DNA of 64,000 nucleotides from positions 120,790-184,789 of the forward strand of contig JAQTTY010000005.1 of the NCBI GenBank assembly GCA_028710525.1. Direction: 5' to 3'. Within the stretch, counting starts at the first letter, position 1. Each line of letters opens with the position of its first letter. Positions 36,001 to 45,510 of the stretch are shown here, piece by piece. The stretch comes from Gallionella sp. (lineage in GTDB: Bacteria; Pseudomonadota; Gammaproteobacteria; Burkholderiales; Gallionellaceae). The notes under the pieces were generated by a model. The model saw only the letters and a list, made by a program, of their open reading frames with translations. It was not told the origin of the DNA and made no database searches. The translations under genes and the position numbers were made by a program.

Positions 36001-38126
36001 CGCAACGCGACTGCTAGCAGTTCCTGCGCTTCTATGTCTGCCGCACCATGTCTGCGTAATCTATCTACCCAACTACTGAACTTGGGAATAGACATATCCA
36101 CCATGCGTTTCACTAAGGCCGACACTGGTTTGTCATGCTTGAGCCATGTGTTCATGGCGCGTTCTAGCGCCCATGCCACCTCGCCCAACTCGTTAAGTCC
36201 GACCATACGGCCACTGCCCTTAAGCGTATGGAAACCTCTGCGTATCGTGATAAGCGATTCTTTATTGGCTGGCTGCAAATGACACAGCTCGAGATTCTCG
36301 CGCATGATGGCAAGTACCTCATCAGCCTCTTCAAGGAATATCTCGATCAGCTCAAAATCTTCGCTGGAAACTGCCTTGGTCTCTGCTTTGTATGTTGGAA
36401 CCAAGGTGATTGGGTGCGTATTCGCAGACTGAGCTGCATCGTTCAAGCGGGACAATTCAGCTGCGTTGGCCACCAGTGCTTGCTCCATCTCAGCGCTGGG
36501 ATGAAGCAGATGGGTAACGTAACGTTCCAACGCACTCAATGCATTGGCGATAGAGCGCGATTCCACGCGCTCGCATGATCCGTCCGTCTTGCTTAGGCGT
36601 TGCAGCGTCTGTTGCAATGCCGTACTTACATCTACTGCAGGCTGAACTTCCAATACCTGCATGCCCCCCTGAATCTGGCGTACCTCTTTGTCTAGGTCCG
36701 CCAGATCGTAACGTTTGGCGGGATCGTCAAAGTATGTATTCAGTGTTGCTTCAATACGCTGCAGATTACCCAGCATCTCCTTGCTCAACAGACTGCGCAC
36801 CAATTTACTTTCTTGACCACAATACATAGCGATCAATTCGGTGAGAGGACGCTCTGCGGCTGTGCTGTTGTGGACCGCGTCATACATGCGCTCAGACAGA
36901 AGCAGTGCTTGCGCCTGATATTCATCGTCTACTTGGTGGTAGCCGGTCAGCCCTCTTTCGAGTAGCAACAGCGCCATCGCCATATCCAGTGCGAGCGCGT
37001 TGATGTTGTCCGTACTATTGGCAAACTGCCCGTATTTTGCAATGGTACGCGCCAGCACTTGCAAGGTATTGGGATCGAGCTTGTCGCAGTACTGCTCGAT
37101 CAGCCCTATCTGGCCATTGAAATTGGCACAATCGGCCTGATTGCCACTGACACAGGCATCCCAACTATCTTGGGCTCGTTTGGTATGTTCGGCGATAACC
37201 GTCAGACGTTTACTCAACATCGAAGGCGCGATTTGCTTCTGAGTCTGGATGTATCGCTGTAGTGAGTAGGTCTGTTTGATTGCGGCGGGGATACCGTCAA
37301 AGACGACCTCTGTACGCGCAATGAGATACAACATCTGGTACATCTCGGGCAACTCTTCGCTTGGTTTGCCTTCCAACAGCACGCGCATCTGCTGGTCTAT
37401 GCGTCCCAACAAGCGCGACACATTGATGCCCATCGCAGGTTGATTCTGAACTGCCAGACAATCGAAGAAACCCGCCGCGACCCACCAATAGGCACGGCTC
37501 GGGTCCTGCGGAAAAGTCTCCATCACACTCAACATAGATTGCCGCATCATCTCCAGGGCTGCGGTCACATCCAACTGGCGCAGATAGCGCAACAACGCTT
37601 GCTGATACTGAGTGCGCGCTGCTTTCAGTCGGGCGGAGGCATCGCTGATTTGTGGCTGGTCCAGCACGCTGGATGGCAATTGCACCTTAAGCGCTGGGAA
37701 AAACAGATCGAGTTCAAAGGAACTCTCTAAGCCGCGCATGAATTGCAACTGCTGGTATTTGCCGAATAAACGCATGGTCGCGTTATCCGCACCTTGAGCG
37801 ATATCGTCTAAGTACTGGATCAAACCAGCTAGGCTAGCTTCGATGGCATCACGCTGTACCGTACCGGCCGACACAGGATGATCAGCCAATTCAGCTAACA
37901 CCGCTTCGATCTCTGTACAGTAGACGCCCAACCCGTCCAGCCCAACCATCTTGAACACACCCGTGAGACGCTTAGTCTCACGCTGCACAGCTTGTATGGC
38001 GTATCCCTGGCCGGCCGGGTCACTCCAAAAGCGATCCAACTGACCTTTGAGTTCCGTCAAGCCGCCATCTATGCCGGGTCTAACGATGGCCAGTGCCGCC
38101 CGATCGAATTGTGCTGGGTTATCCAT
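33066..38126 (-). CDS. chpA: ChpA/PilL hybrid histidine kinase of the Pil-Chp chemosensory system
   Basis: Very large (1686 aa) CheA-type kinase controlling type IV pilus function. An N-terminal helical region (about 1-560) is followed by Hpt-like domains: H633 in GFHTLKGSGR and H993 in LLHTLKGSAR are canonical; H825 in AAHTLAGVNR lacks the conserved Lys-Gly-Ser. Then come a CheA dimerisation helix pair, the HATPase (HLLRNAMAHG near 1280; DDGAGLNF; GRGIGMDVV), a CheW-like domain (VLMVRCGEATYALPAVMVEQV) and a C-terminal receiver with phospho-acceptor D1617 (VMLLDVEMPRMDGFE). It is the last gene of pilG-H-I-J-chpA. Fewer clear Hpt modules are visible than the eight phosphotransfer domains of P. 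aeruginosa ChpA. Confidence 0.95.
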   Translation of the reverse strand: MDNPAQFDRAALAIVRPGIDGGLTELKGQLDRFWSDPAGQGYAIQAVQRETKRLTGVFKMVGLDGLGVYCTEIEAVLAELADHPVSAGTVQRDAIEASLAGLIQYLDDIAQGADNATMRLFGKYQQLQFMRGLESSFELDLFFPALKVQLPSSVLDQPQISDASARLKAARTQYQQALLRYLRQLDVTAALEMMRQSMLSVMETFPQDPSRAYWWVAAGFFDCLAVQNQPAMGINVSRLLGRIDQQMRVLLEGKPSEELPEMYQMLYLIARTEVVFDGIPAAIKQTYSLQRYIQTQKQIAPSMLSKRLTVIAEHTKRAQDSWDACVSGNQADCANFNGQIGLIEQYCDKLDPNTLQVLARTIAKYGQFANSTDNINALALDMAMALLLLERGLTGYHQVDDEYQAQALLLSERMYDAVHNSTAAERPLTELIAMYCGQESKLVRSLLSKEMLGNLQRIEATLNTYFDDPAKRYDLADLDKEVRQIQGGMQVLEVQPAVDVSTALQQTLQRLSKTDGSCERVESRSIANALSALERYVTHLLHPSAEMEQALVANAAELSRLNDAAQSANTHPITLVPTYKAETKAVSSEDFELIEIFLEEADEVLAIMRENLELCHLQPANKESLITIRRGFHTLKGSGRMVGLNELGEVAWALERAMNTWLKHDKPVSALVKRMVDMSIPKFSSWVDRLRRHGAADIEAQELLAVALRVEQGQEELTSPESVGEVADASVVGIDEIGADATDNEQDEAVKVSLPPPQLKLVQNGEQTAAFETQVQVGTVMVAGALFKIGSEESQLHVQTLKDQFAKLSLAEQPHIEYDFMRAAHTLAGVNRAMGFNTIVELAFALESWLQARMEHPFLLKTGQLELLQSTINTLDRMVQNLCARQFPRASGDLIYLLNMDKDKLHVVQEEEAHAPEEKIVPEQLVRAAPAAAEGESKHDRLPQVLDEVDEQLLPIFMEEADDLLPKVGSALRAWRDTPDDTQHVQMLNRLLHTLKGSARMAGAMRIGQVAHEMEDAVLSGTKSSATAAYWDQLDHEFDRITALLEELRTGEAPAALEVTDQRNRSTDRLNDEVIADRRSLDIGAERALQGNMLRVRADVIDRLVNEASEISVARARMEGELRAFKDGLLELTESVLRLRKQLREVEIQAESQMQARVSLIQDSDQQFDPLEFDRFTRLQELTRFMNESVHDVQTVQHALLKNLDETTAAMSAQARLNRELQQSLMNVRMVPFNSITDRLYRIVRQTGKELNKRANLELLGTTVELDRSVLEKMTAPFEHLLRNAMAHGLESEAQRNKLGKQPIGEISLGLRQENNEVVFELSDDGAGLNFAALREKAIEQGVLQESEQPSEDQLAQLIFTSGISTATEVTEVAGRGIGMDVVRSEITALGGRVDVSSQSGKGTRFTIHLPLTLAVTQVLMVRCGEATYALPAVMVEQVRQVKAAQMEELYAAGQVDYLGKVYSLHYLPQLLGASGKQAETHARNSVLLLRSGEARMALHIEELLGNHEAVVKNIGPQLARMPGIAGATVRGNGDVVLILNPLQISQSLFNSASAAPAAVAEVRKLPLVMVVDDSLTVRKITTRMLTRAGYEVITAKDGVDALEQLNDVMPAVMLLDVEMPRMDGFELTKRLRQDEKTRQLPIIMITSRTADKHRDHAMQLGVNAYLGKPYQEDDLLERISGFVSA

Positions 38127-38146
38127 AGCCTACTTAGCGCGTCCGA

Positions 38147-40156
38147 TTATTTAAGTTTGAAGCCCGATACGGAGCTCTTCAGTTCTATCGCCAAGGCGTT
38201 CAACTGGACAACTGACTGAGCAGTTTGGTTGGTACCCTCGGTGGTCTGCTGGGTAATGTTCATCACGTCCTTCATGACAGTGGATACCTCACCCACCATG
38301 TCAGTCTGTACTTGTGTGGTTACTGAAATACTATTAATGAGTCGGGCCAATTCGTTCGACACCTCTTCAATTTCCTTCAATGATTGACCTGCCACGTCTG
38401 ACAGTTTCGCACCTTCGACCACACCGATGGTGCTCTTCTCCATCGCCGCAACCGCATCGTAGGTATCGCTCTGAATGGTCTTAACCAACGCACCGATCTG
38501 TTTGGTCGCCTCGCCGGAACGTTCCGCCAGTCGCTGAACCTCTTCCGCAACCACCGAGAAACCTCGTCCTGCCTCGCCCGCCGCAGCCGCCTGTATCGCC
38601 GCATTCAGCGCCAACACGTTGGTCTGCTCGGTAATGTCCGAGATCAGATCAACGATCTCACCAATCTCCTGCGAGCTTTCACCGAGTCGCTTGATACGTT
38701 TCGCCGTGTCCTGGATCTGTTCGCGAATACCATCCATACCTGCGATGGAGTTCCGCACCGCTTGCGCACCCTGTTCCGTTGCCGCCAAAGTACGCCTACC
38801 CACCTCGGTCGCTTTGTTTGCGCTGGCGTCAACCTCCTGAATGGATTTAGCCATCAGCTGAACTGACTCTTCCGCTTCCTGAATCTCACTGGCCTGCTTC
38901 TGCGCCGCAACCAGCAAGATACGCGTCACCTTATCCGCATCGCCGGTAGACGCCGCCATCTTCTCCGACACCAAAGTGATACCTGTAACCAGCTTACGCA
39001 GCTCTTCCGTGGTGTAGTTGACTGAATCGGCGATCGCGCCGGTAATATCCTCAGAAACCGTCGCTCGAATGGTCAGATCACCGTCAGCCAAATCGCTCAA
39101 TTCGTTCATCAAACGCAGAATCGCGCCTTGGTTCTGCTTATTCGCTGCCTCGGCACGTTGCGCCTGAGCACGCGTGTTGTCCAAGTTCAGCTTAAAGATA
39201 CTGAGCAGCGCAAGCACTGCGGTTAAACCAAAAATTACCGCCATCCAGCCAGCCAATTTGGACAACAATCCGGTTTCGTACGCCGCGCGTAAATCGCGGC
39301 TCTGCTTGACCAGACTCGCTGCATCCTTGTTGATATCACTCAACGCGGCTTTCGCTTCCACCAAACTACGTGACTGGCCAACCAAGATCTCAACACCGGA
39401 GCGGTAAGGATCAAATAATTCTGCAGCACGCTGCACAGTAGGATTAGCCGCAGGCATCGCCGCCAAAGCACTTTCAGCCGCATAGGTATCCACACCCAGT
39501 CGCGCCATCTCATCCAAACTCACCTCGGTACCCAACAACACTGCGGTATCGCGTGCGATACGCTCGATCGACAACTGGAAGGTGCTGGCCAATTCTCGAC
39601 TGGTACTGGCGATCAATTGATCGTTCAACTGGCGGAATTCTGCATCACCCAGACTGATAGACTCAATGGTCCGAGACAAAGTAACCAGCGCGGCGCGACC
39701 GGCTTCCAACTGAGCTGCGCCTTGCAAGGCACTACGCGCCGTAACTAAAGCTGGATCGAGCAGAGTACGTGCCTTACCAGATGTTGGCGCCAGGTTACTC
39801 GTACCTTTATCAAGTATGGTCGCGCTGCGCTCCAACGATTGGTGTGCTTCGGCCATATCTTCAAAAGCCTTGCTATCACCGGACACCGCAAGCGCTGCCG
39901 CCTGACTCAACTGATTGGCATACAACTCTAAGTTGGTCGCCTGCAACACGTATTCGGTACGATGACTTGCTTCACGGTTATTGATGAAAGCCGAAATTGC
40001 TGTTACTGCCAGCGCAAGGCCGGCAAATATAGTCAGGTATTTCAATTGCTGCGCAATGGGGAGCTTCCCGATCAGCGGCAACCTGAATGCCACAGCGGTC
40101 AACTTACCTGCACCGCTCTTGGCGTTCGTCTTAGATACTTTATTTTCGCTTGCCAT
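38147..40156 (-). CDS. pilJ: PilJ methyl-accepting chemotaxis-like receptor
   Basis: Receptor of the Pil-Chp pathway, thought to sense pilin or surface contact. The 669-residue protein has TM1 at about 40-60 ([18 protein letters not shown]), a helical periplasmic sensor (about 65-300), TM2 at about 305-325 ([17 protein letters not shown]), a HAMP-like segment and the highly conserved MCP hairpin tip ([46 protein letters not shown] in parts). The C-terminus lacks a CheR-binding pentapeptide. Found 20 nt upstream of chpA. Confidence 0.95.
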   Translation of the reverse strand: MASENKVSKTNAKSGAGKLTAVAFRLPLIGKLPIAQQLKYLTIFAGLALAVTAISAFINNREASHRTEYVLQATNLELYANQLSQAAALAVSGDSKAFEDMAEAHQSLERSATILDKGTSNLAPTSGKARTLLDPALVTARSALQGAAQLEAGRAALVTLSRTIESISLGDAEFRQLNDQLIASTSRELASTFQLSIERIARDTAVLLGTEVSLDEMARLGVDTYAAESALAAMPAANPTVQRAAELFDPYRSGVEILVGQSRSLVEAKAALSDINKDAASLVKQSRDLRAAYETGLLSKLAGWMAVIFGLTAVLALLSIFKLNLDNTRAQAQRAEAANKQNQGAILRLMNELSDLADGDLTIRATVSEDITGAIADSVNYTTEELRKLVTGITLVSEKMAASTGDADKVTRILLVAAQKQASEIQEAEESVQLMAKSIQEVDASANKATEVGRRTLAATEQGAQAVRNSIAGMDGIREQIQDTAKRIKRLGESSQEIGEIVDLISDITEQTNVLALNAAIQAAAAGEAGRGFSVVAEEVQRLAERSGEATKQIGALVKTIQSDTYDAVAAMEKSTIGVVEGAKLSDVAGQSLKEIEEVSNELARLINSISVTTQVQTDMVGEVSTVMKDVMNITQQTTEGTNQTAQSVVQLNALAIELKSSVSGFKLK

Positions 40157-40180
40157 TTCTTATCTCTCCCGCCGCTTTCT

Positions 40181-40663
40181 TTATGCGCCTATTTGCAAAA
40201 ACTCTGTCTGACTTAATAAATTTGCTATATCCAACTTGCGCCACACCACGCCCTGTTCATCAGTGAGATCTGCTTCACTGGCACGCCAGTCGCGCGCATC
40301 ACGCAAACCCAAGACCTTATCCACCAACAATGCAGCATTGAAGGCATAGCGCTCCGATACCAACAACAAGCGATTATCCATACCACCTGAAGCTTCTCCC
40401 AGCTTGAGGTATGCCGCTATATCGGTCACGCAATACAGATTGCCGCGCACGTTACTCACGCCTTTGACCCAAGGTTTGGCCATGGGTACTGCAACCAAGG
40501 TCTGCGGGGAAAGGACTTCGCTGATTTCGGACATATCGACCAGACATGGCTTGCCGGCGATCAATACTCCCAGTGTGGATATCTGACGCTTGTCACTGTC
40601 CCCAGCGCTCATGCGGTCACTGAGATTCTGCTGGAACTCGCGTAGATTAGTTCGTTTTGCCAT
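40181..40663 (-). CDS. pilI: PilI CheW-like coupling protein
   Basis: Couples PilJ to the ChpA kinase. The 160-residue CheW-fold protein contains LGVLIAGKPCLVDMSEISEVL, PWVKGVSNVRGNLYCVTDIAAYL and the C-terminal VDKVLGLRD. Placement between pilH and pilJ matches the Pil-Chp operon. No extra domains. Confidence 0.93.
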   Translation of the reverse strand: MAKRTNLREFQQNLSDRMSAGDSDKRQISTLGVLIAGKPCLVDMSEISEVLSPQTLVAVPMAKPWVKGVSNVRGNLYCVTDIAAYLKLGEASGGMDNRLLLVSERYAFNAALLVDKVLGLRDARDWRASEADLTDEQGVVWRKLDIANLLSQTEFLQIGA

Positions 40664-40675
40664 CGGTCAGTGGTA

Positions 40676-41041
40676 TCAGCCTAACGCCGCGATCTTACTC
40701 AATAGCTCTGGGCCATTGACCGGTTTGACCACATAATCCTTGGCACCTTGGCGCATACCCCAAACTTTGTCTGTCTCCTGATCCTTGGTAGTGCAGAGAA
40801 TGACAGGGATATGCTGGGTTTCGGGGTCCTTGGTGATTGCACGTGTCGCCTGAAAGCCATTCAGGCCGGGCATCACCACATCCATGACGATCAGATCGGG
40901 CTTGAGCAACTTGGCCTGCGCCACTCCCTTATCGCCATCTTCAGCCAGACTGACTTCGTAGCCGGCCTTAGTCAGGATCTCACCGATGATATGTCGTTCG
41001 GTCGGTGAATCATCGACCAACAGGACTCGCTTAATTGCCAT
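40676..41041 (-). CDS. pilH: PilH single-domain response regulator
   Basis: CheY-like receiver (121 aa) with acidic pocket VDDSPTERH, phospho-acceptor Asp in LIVMDVVMPGLNGFQ, and Lys in YVVKPV. In Pseudomonas PilH opposes PilG in tuning pilus retraction and cAMP. It overlaps the pilG stop by 11 nt. The MPGLNG variant of the usual MPxMDG is typical of PilH. Confidence 0.93.
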   Translation of the reverse strand: MAIKRVLLVDDSPTERHIIGEILTKAGYEVSLAEDGDKGVAQAKLLKPDLIVMDVVMPGLNGFQATRAITKDPETQHIPVILCTTKDQETDKVWGMRQGAKDYVVKPVNGPELLSKIAALG

Positions 41042-41444
41042 GTTCTATTTCCTTCTGTTTGTGTGTGTGCAGTATCACTGCTTCAACGATGCTCTTTTTA
41101 TTAAACGGCTTGATGAGATATTGGTCGGAACCGACCAAGCGGCCGCGCGCGCGGTCGAATAAAGTATCCTTGCTGGTAAGCATGACCACTGGGATTTTTT
41201 TAAAATGCGGATTGTTCTTGATCAATGCGCAGGCTTGATAGCCATCCAAACGCGGCATCATAACGTCGATGAAGATCAAGTCAGGCTCGTTGTCCACAAC
41301 CTTGGACAAACCGTCGAAGCCATCTTCGGCCAGTACAACCACACATCCCGCTTGTTTCAAGAATATCTCGCCGCTGCGGCGTATGGTATTGCTATCGTCT
41401 ATCAGCAATACTTTGACCCCCGCTAATGGCTGCGCTTCACTCAC
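41031..41444 (-). CDS. pilG: PilG single-domain response regulator
   Basis: CheY-like receiver (137 aa): IDDSNTIRRSGEIFLKQAGC, phospho-acceptor Asp in LIFIDVMMPRLDGYQ, conserved Thr/Ser in MLTSKD and Lys in YLIKPFNK. SNTIRRSGE-type helix 1 is characteristic of PilG. First gene of pilG-H-I-J-chpA; the 93-nt gap to trkH upstream probably carries the operon promoter, but I see no convincing hexamers. Confidence 0.94.
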   Translation of the reverse strand: MSEAQPLAGVKVLLIDDSNTIRRSGEIFLKQAGCVVVLAEDGFDGLSKVVDNEPDLIFIDVMMPRLDGYQACALIKNNPHFKKIPVVMLTSKDTLFDRARGRLVGSDQYLIKPFNKKSIVEAVILHTHKQKEIEHGN

Positions 41445-41537
41445 ATTTCCCCCTAGTAGGCGCCGTCGCGCCTGATATCAACCGTACTTGCGAGCGGGGA
41501 ATACTAACCAATTTGCCCCTGTTTGTCATAGCCTTAT

Positions 41538-42998
41538 TCATGCGCGCCAGAATCGTGGTGTGAACAAGATGAGCACGGTGAATATCTCCAAACGTCCTAT
41601 TAGCATCGCGGCAGTGCAAACCCAAGTCTGAAAATCGGTCAAAGACTGATAGTTACTTGCTGGACCAACCGTTCCCAATCCCGGTCCAAAGTTATTTACT
41701 GAAGCCAATACCGCTGTGAAAGCAGAAATGAAATCCATACCGCTAATAAGCAAAACAAAGGTTAGCGTCACCACAACCATAAAGTAGAGAAAGATAAAGC
41801 CCAATACTGCAAATACGATGCTATTCATCACCACTTGGCCACCTATCTTCATAGGATTAACAGCACTCGGATGCAAAAGTCTCAAGAACTCTCTACCCGC
41901 CTGTTTGACCAAAACTAAGGTACGTATCATCTTGATTCCCCCCCCTGTAGAACCAGCACTTGCCACCGTAGCGGCAAGAAACATCATCCACAAGGGAGCA
42001 AAGATAGGCCAGGTAGCGAAATCAACACTTGAGTAACCAGAGCTTGTGGCAATTGAGACTAGGTTAAAAGTAGCGTGTCGCAAGGCCGTTACAAAATCAG
42101 GATAGACCCCTTTCCACCACAGAAAGAGGGCGATACCAAAGCAACTCAGGATGATGATGCCCAGTGTTGAGAAGGCCTCTGGGTCCTTGCGGTACACGCT
42201 GAGACTGCGGTTGCGTATCGCCAAAAAGTGCGTGGCAAAGTTCACCACCGCGATTAGCATGAACACCACCAGCACAGCCTCGATGACGGGGGAATTGTAA
42301 TAACCTATGCTCGCATCATGAGTCGAGAAACCGCCCAAGCCCATCGCGGAAAATGAGTGACATACCGCATCCAGCCAATCCATCCCTGCCCACTTCAGAC
42401 TAAATATGCACAGCGCGGTGATACTCAGGTAGACCACCCATAGATTGCGCGCGGTATCTGCGATGCGTGGGGTCAGTGCCGAGTCCTTCATCGGCCCCGG
42501 TGTCTCTGCCTTGAACAACTGACGCCCACCAATACCCAGCAGGGGCAAGATGGCTACAGCCAAAACAATGATACCCAGACCGCCCAACCAATTGAGTTCA
42601 TGGCGCCAGATATTGATAGCAGGCGGAAGATAATCTAGCCCCACTAGTACGGTCGCACCAGTAGTAGTCATGCCCGACATGGTCTCGAAATAGGCATCGG
42701 TGAAAGACAGGTCTGGGATGACCAACATCAAGGGTATGGTGGCAAAGGCTGGCATCATGGTCCACATCCCTACTACCAACAGATAGCCGTGCCGAATCGA
42801 CAGCTCGCCACGGTAGCGTCGCGTAAGCAACCACATCAAAACACCCAGACAAGCCGTCCAAACCATCGCTAAGAGAAAATCCCAGAGTACCGATTGGTCG
42901 GAATAAATTACTGCCGTAACGATGGGCAGGAGATAAGTCAGGCTGAAGACCACCAGCATCAGCCCAAGTGCATTGACAATCGTCAGCGTGCGCCTCAT
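41538..42998 (-). CDS. trkH: TrkH-type potassium uptake channel subunit
   Basis: Membrane channel of the Trk K+ system, gated by TrkA. The 486-residue protein is highly hydrophobic with the four P-loop repeats characteristic of the SKT family: TGATVLVG (first filter), SFSAMGLGGFSTHDASIG (second), TSSGYSSVDF (third), SVNNFGPGLGTVGP (fourth). It overlaps the trkA stop by one base (TAATG). Two-gene trkA-trkH operons are common in beta- and gammaproteobacteria. Confidence 0.95.
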   Translation of the reverse strand: MRRTLTIVNALGLMLVVFSLTYLLPIVTAVIYSDQSVLWDFLLAMVWTACLGVLMWLLTRRYRGELSIRHGYLLVVGMWTMMPAFATIPLMLVIPDLSFTDAYFETMSGMTTTGATVLVGLDYLPPAINIWRHELNWLGGLGIIVLAVAILPLLGIGGRQLFKAETPGPMKDSALTPRIADTARNLWVVYLSITALCIFSLKWAGMDWLDAVCHSFSAMGLGGFSTHDASIGYYNSPVIEAVLVVFMLIAVVNFATHFLAIRNRSLSVYRKDPEAFSTLGIIILSCFGIALFLWWKGVYPDFVTALRHATFNLVSIATSSGYSSVDFATWPIFAPLWMMFLAATVASAGSTGGGIKMIRTLVLVKQAGREFLRLLHPSAVNPMKIGGQVVMNSIVFAVLGFIFLYFMVVVTLTFVLLISGMDFISAFTAVLASVNNFGPGLGTVGPASNYQSLTDFQTWVCTAAMLIGRLEIFTVLILFTPRFWRA

Positions 42999-44371
42999 TA
43001 GAAGAAGCCCACGTTTACCTGAAACAGCTTTTCGACCTTCTTCACCATTGCCTTGTCTATAACAAACACGATGACATGATCATCCGCCTCTATGACCACA
43101 TCGCGGTGACCCATGATGACTTCTTCACCGCGCACCAACGCCCCTATAGTGGTGCCGGGCGGCAGCTCGATCTCATCGATGCGTCGACCGACCACACGTG
43201 ATGACTTGCGATCACCATGGACCACCAACTCCAATGCTTCGGCGACCCCACGGCGCAAGGAGTGCACTGCCGCCACATCGCCCTGGCGCACATAGGCGAG
43301 CAAAGAACCTATCGTGATCTGTGCGGGCGATAAGGCGATGTCTATCTTGCCGCCCTGCACCAGATCAACATAAGCACTGCGGTTGATCAGCGCAATGACT
43401 TTGCGTGCACCGCCCTGCTTGGCCAGCAGAGCAGACATGATGTTGTTCTCGTCGTCGTTGGTGAGCGCACAAAACACATCGACATCCTCGACGTGCTCTT
43501 GCATCATCAGTTTTTCGTCCGTACCGTCGCCATTCAAAACTAGCGTCTTGGTCAGTTCCTCCGCCAGCTTGGCACAAGATTTTTTGTTGTATTCGATCAG
43601 CTTGACCTGATAGTCACGTTCCAACGCCTTAGCCAAACGTCGGCCGATATTGCCACCGCCGACGATCATCACACGCTTGCTGGGCTTATCCATGCGACGC
43701 ATCTCGCTCAGTACGCTGCGGATATTTTTGGTCGCGGCGATGAAAAATATCTCATCGCCATCCTCTACCACCGTATCACCGGTCGGCATAATGGCCCCAT
43801 CCTTGCGGAAGATAGCAGCGACTCGAGTATCGATCTGCGGCATATGGCTGCGCAAGAAACTCAGCGGATTCCCTACCAGCGGGCCGCCTTCGAAAGCCTT
43901 GACCGCCACCAATGAAGCGCGCTTGCGTGAGAATTCCAACACTTGCAATGCCTCGGGAAATTCGATGAGTTTGGTAATGTAGTTGGTGAGTATCTGTTCA
44001 GGACAGATGGAGAAATCCACACAGAAGTTGTCCTGATTGAACACTTCGGGACGTTCCAAAAATTCGGTGGCGCGTATGCGCGCGATACGGGTGGGCGTGT
44101 TGTACAGGCTGGCGGCAATCTTGCAGGCCAGCATATTGACCTCATCGCTCTGTGTAACTGCCAGCAACATATCGCTATCCGCGATACCGGCTTGCTCTAA
44201 AACCGAAGGGTGGGAGGCATTCCCAGTCAAGGTACGCAGATCAAGACGATCCTGCAATTGCTGCAATTTCACCCCGTCGGAATCGACCACAGTGATGTCA
44301 TTAGCTTCGCTGACCAGACTTTCAGCCACCGTAGAGCCCACCTGACCAGCACCCAGTATCAGTATTTTCAC
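42998..44371 (-). CDS. trkA: TrkA NAD-binding potassium uptake regulator
   Basis: Cytoplasmic gating ring of Trk. The 457 residues form two RCK halves: RCK-N with Rossmann ILGAGQVGSTVAESL (about 4-18) and a TrkA_C domain, then a second Rossmann MIVGGGNIGRRLAKALE (about 234-250) and a second TrkA_C (PPGTTIGALVRGEEVIMG). This full-length duplicated form is the TrkA type rather than the shorter KtrA. Coupled to trkH. Confidence 0.96.
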   Translation of the reverse strand: MKILILGAGQVGSTVAESLVSEANDITVVDSDGVKLQQLQDRLDLRTLTGNASHPSVLEQAGIADSDMLLAVTQSDEVNMLACKIAASLYNTPTRIARIRATEFLERPEVFNQDNFCVDFSICPEQILTNYITKLIEFPEALQVLEFSRKRASLVAVKAFEGGPLVGNPLSFLRSHMPQIDTRVAAIFRKDGAIMPTGDTVVEDGDEIFFIAATKNIRSVLSEMRRMDKPSKRVMIVGGGNIGRRLAKALERDYQVKLIEYNKKSCAKLAEELTKTLVLNGDGTDEKLMMQEHVEDVDVFCALTNDDENNIMSALLAKQGGARKVIALINRSAYVDLVQGGKIDIALSPAQITIGSLLAYVRQGDVAAVHSLRRGVAEALELVVHGDRKSSRVVGRRIDEIELPPGTTIGALVRGEEVIMGHRDVVIEADDHVIVFVIDKAMVKKVEKLFQVNVGFF

Positions 44372-44431
44372 GGAACCACCCTTACATTAAGAGGCGAACA
44401 TTATCGCACGCAGCTCAAAAACCTAACGAGA

Positions 44432-45472
44432 CTAATTCCACAACGCCTTACCGGTGCGGCTCTTGAATTGGGTCTTCCATGCGCTACGTACCAAATCAGC
44501 CACACTGTCTGGCACAGGTACATAACCCAACTCAACCGCAATTGCATCCCCCTTGCGATAAGCCCAATCGAAATACCTCAGCGTAGCTTCGACGTTCTCA
44601 GCCACGGTAGGGGTGCGCTCTACTAGAATGAAACTGGCAGAGGTGATAGGCCAGCTGTCCTTGCCAGGTTCATTGGTTAATATCTCGAAGAAACCATTGG
44701 CTACACTCCACTTCGCGGATGAGGCGGCAGCCGCAAAACTATTCACATTGGCGCTGACGAATTGGCCATCTTGATTCTTCATCTTCACTGCATCCAGATG
44801 GCGTTTGTGCAGATCGGTGTAATCCAGATAACCCAACGCGCCATTGGTACTCGCGATCTTCTGCGCCATCGCCTCGGACCCCGCGACTTCTTCACCGCTC
44901 TTCCATGTGATCGTGAAACCTTCACCCTGTGCGGAGCGCCACTCAGTGCTGACCTTGCTCAAGTAGTTGGTGAGGTTGAAAGTAGCGCCCGATTTGTCGA
45001 CTCTATGCACCAATACGATAGGGTCATTGGGTAGTGCCAGCCCAGGATTCAATGCCACTAACGCAGGGTCATTCCAGTTCTTGATCTTGCCCAAGAAGAT
45101 TGCGGCCAAGGTGACACCGTCCAGTTTCAGCTGACCATCAGCCACACCTTTGATATTGAAGGTGGGTACCACGCCGCCTATCACGGCAGGAAACTGTATC
45201 AATCCGTTCTTAGCTAACTCCTCCGCGCTGAACGGCATGTCCGATGCGCCGAAATCTGTCTTGGCTGCCAATATCTCAGAGAGGCCCTTACCGGAACCGA
45301 CCGCCGTATAGATCAACACATCCTCGGACTGCGCCTTATAGGCTTTACCCCAGGCGAGATAGACAGGTTTGGGGAAGCTTGCACCCGCACCAAAGAAAGC
45401 GCCGGCCTGAACCGGTACGCACCAAAACGACACAACGAATGCCAGCATAGCTAGCAGCGCGCTAATTTTCAT
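44432..45472 (-). CDS. PstS-family phosphate-binding protein, paralogue 1
   Basis: Periplasmic substrate-binding protein (346 aa) with a Sec signal (LAMLAFVVSFWCVPVQAGA) and PstS motifs FFGAGASFPKPVY, VGSGKGLSEI, TDFGASDMPFS and the oxyanion loop RVDKSGATFNLTNYL. In E. coli PstS the corresponding loop is RADGSGTS with Thr141 hydrogen-bonding phosphate; here that Thr is Ala, which may alter affinity or ligand. A strong AGGAGG precedes the ATG. It follows a second paralogue by 38 nt, and there are no pstCAB genes in the window. Confidence 0.85.
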   Translation of the reverse strand: MKISALLAMLAFVVSFWCVPVQAGAFFGAGASFPKPVYLAWGKAYKAQSEDVLIYTAVGSGKGLSEILAAKTDFGASDMPFSAEELAKNGLIQFPAVIGGVVPTFNIKGVADGQLKLDGVTLAAIFLGKIKNWNDPALVALNPGLALPNDPIVLVHRVDKSGATFNLTNYLSKVSTEWRSAQGEGFTITWKSGEEVAGSEAMAQKIASTNGALGYLDYTDLHKRHLDAVKMKNQDGQFVSANVNSFAAAASSAKWSVANGFFEILTNEPGKDSWPITSASFILVERTPTVAENVEATLRYFDWAYRKGDAIAVELGYVPVPDSVADLVRSAWKTQFKSRTGKALWN

Positions 45473-45510
45473 GAACTACCTCCTAGGGATACAACCTTAT
45501 TATCTTTTTA

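Noticed and set aside
33066..41444. Flagellar chemotaxis cluster.
   Set aside because: No cheB, cheR or flagellar genes; gene order and domain architecture match Pil-Chp.
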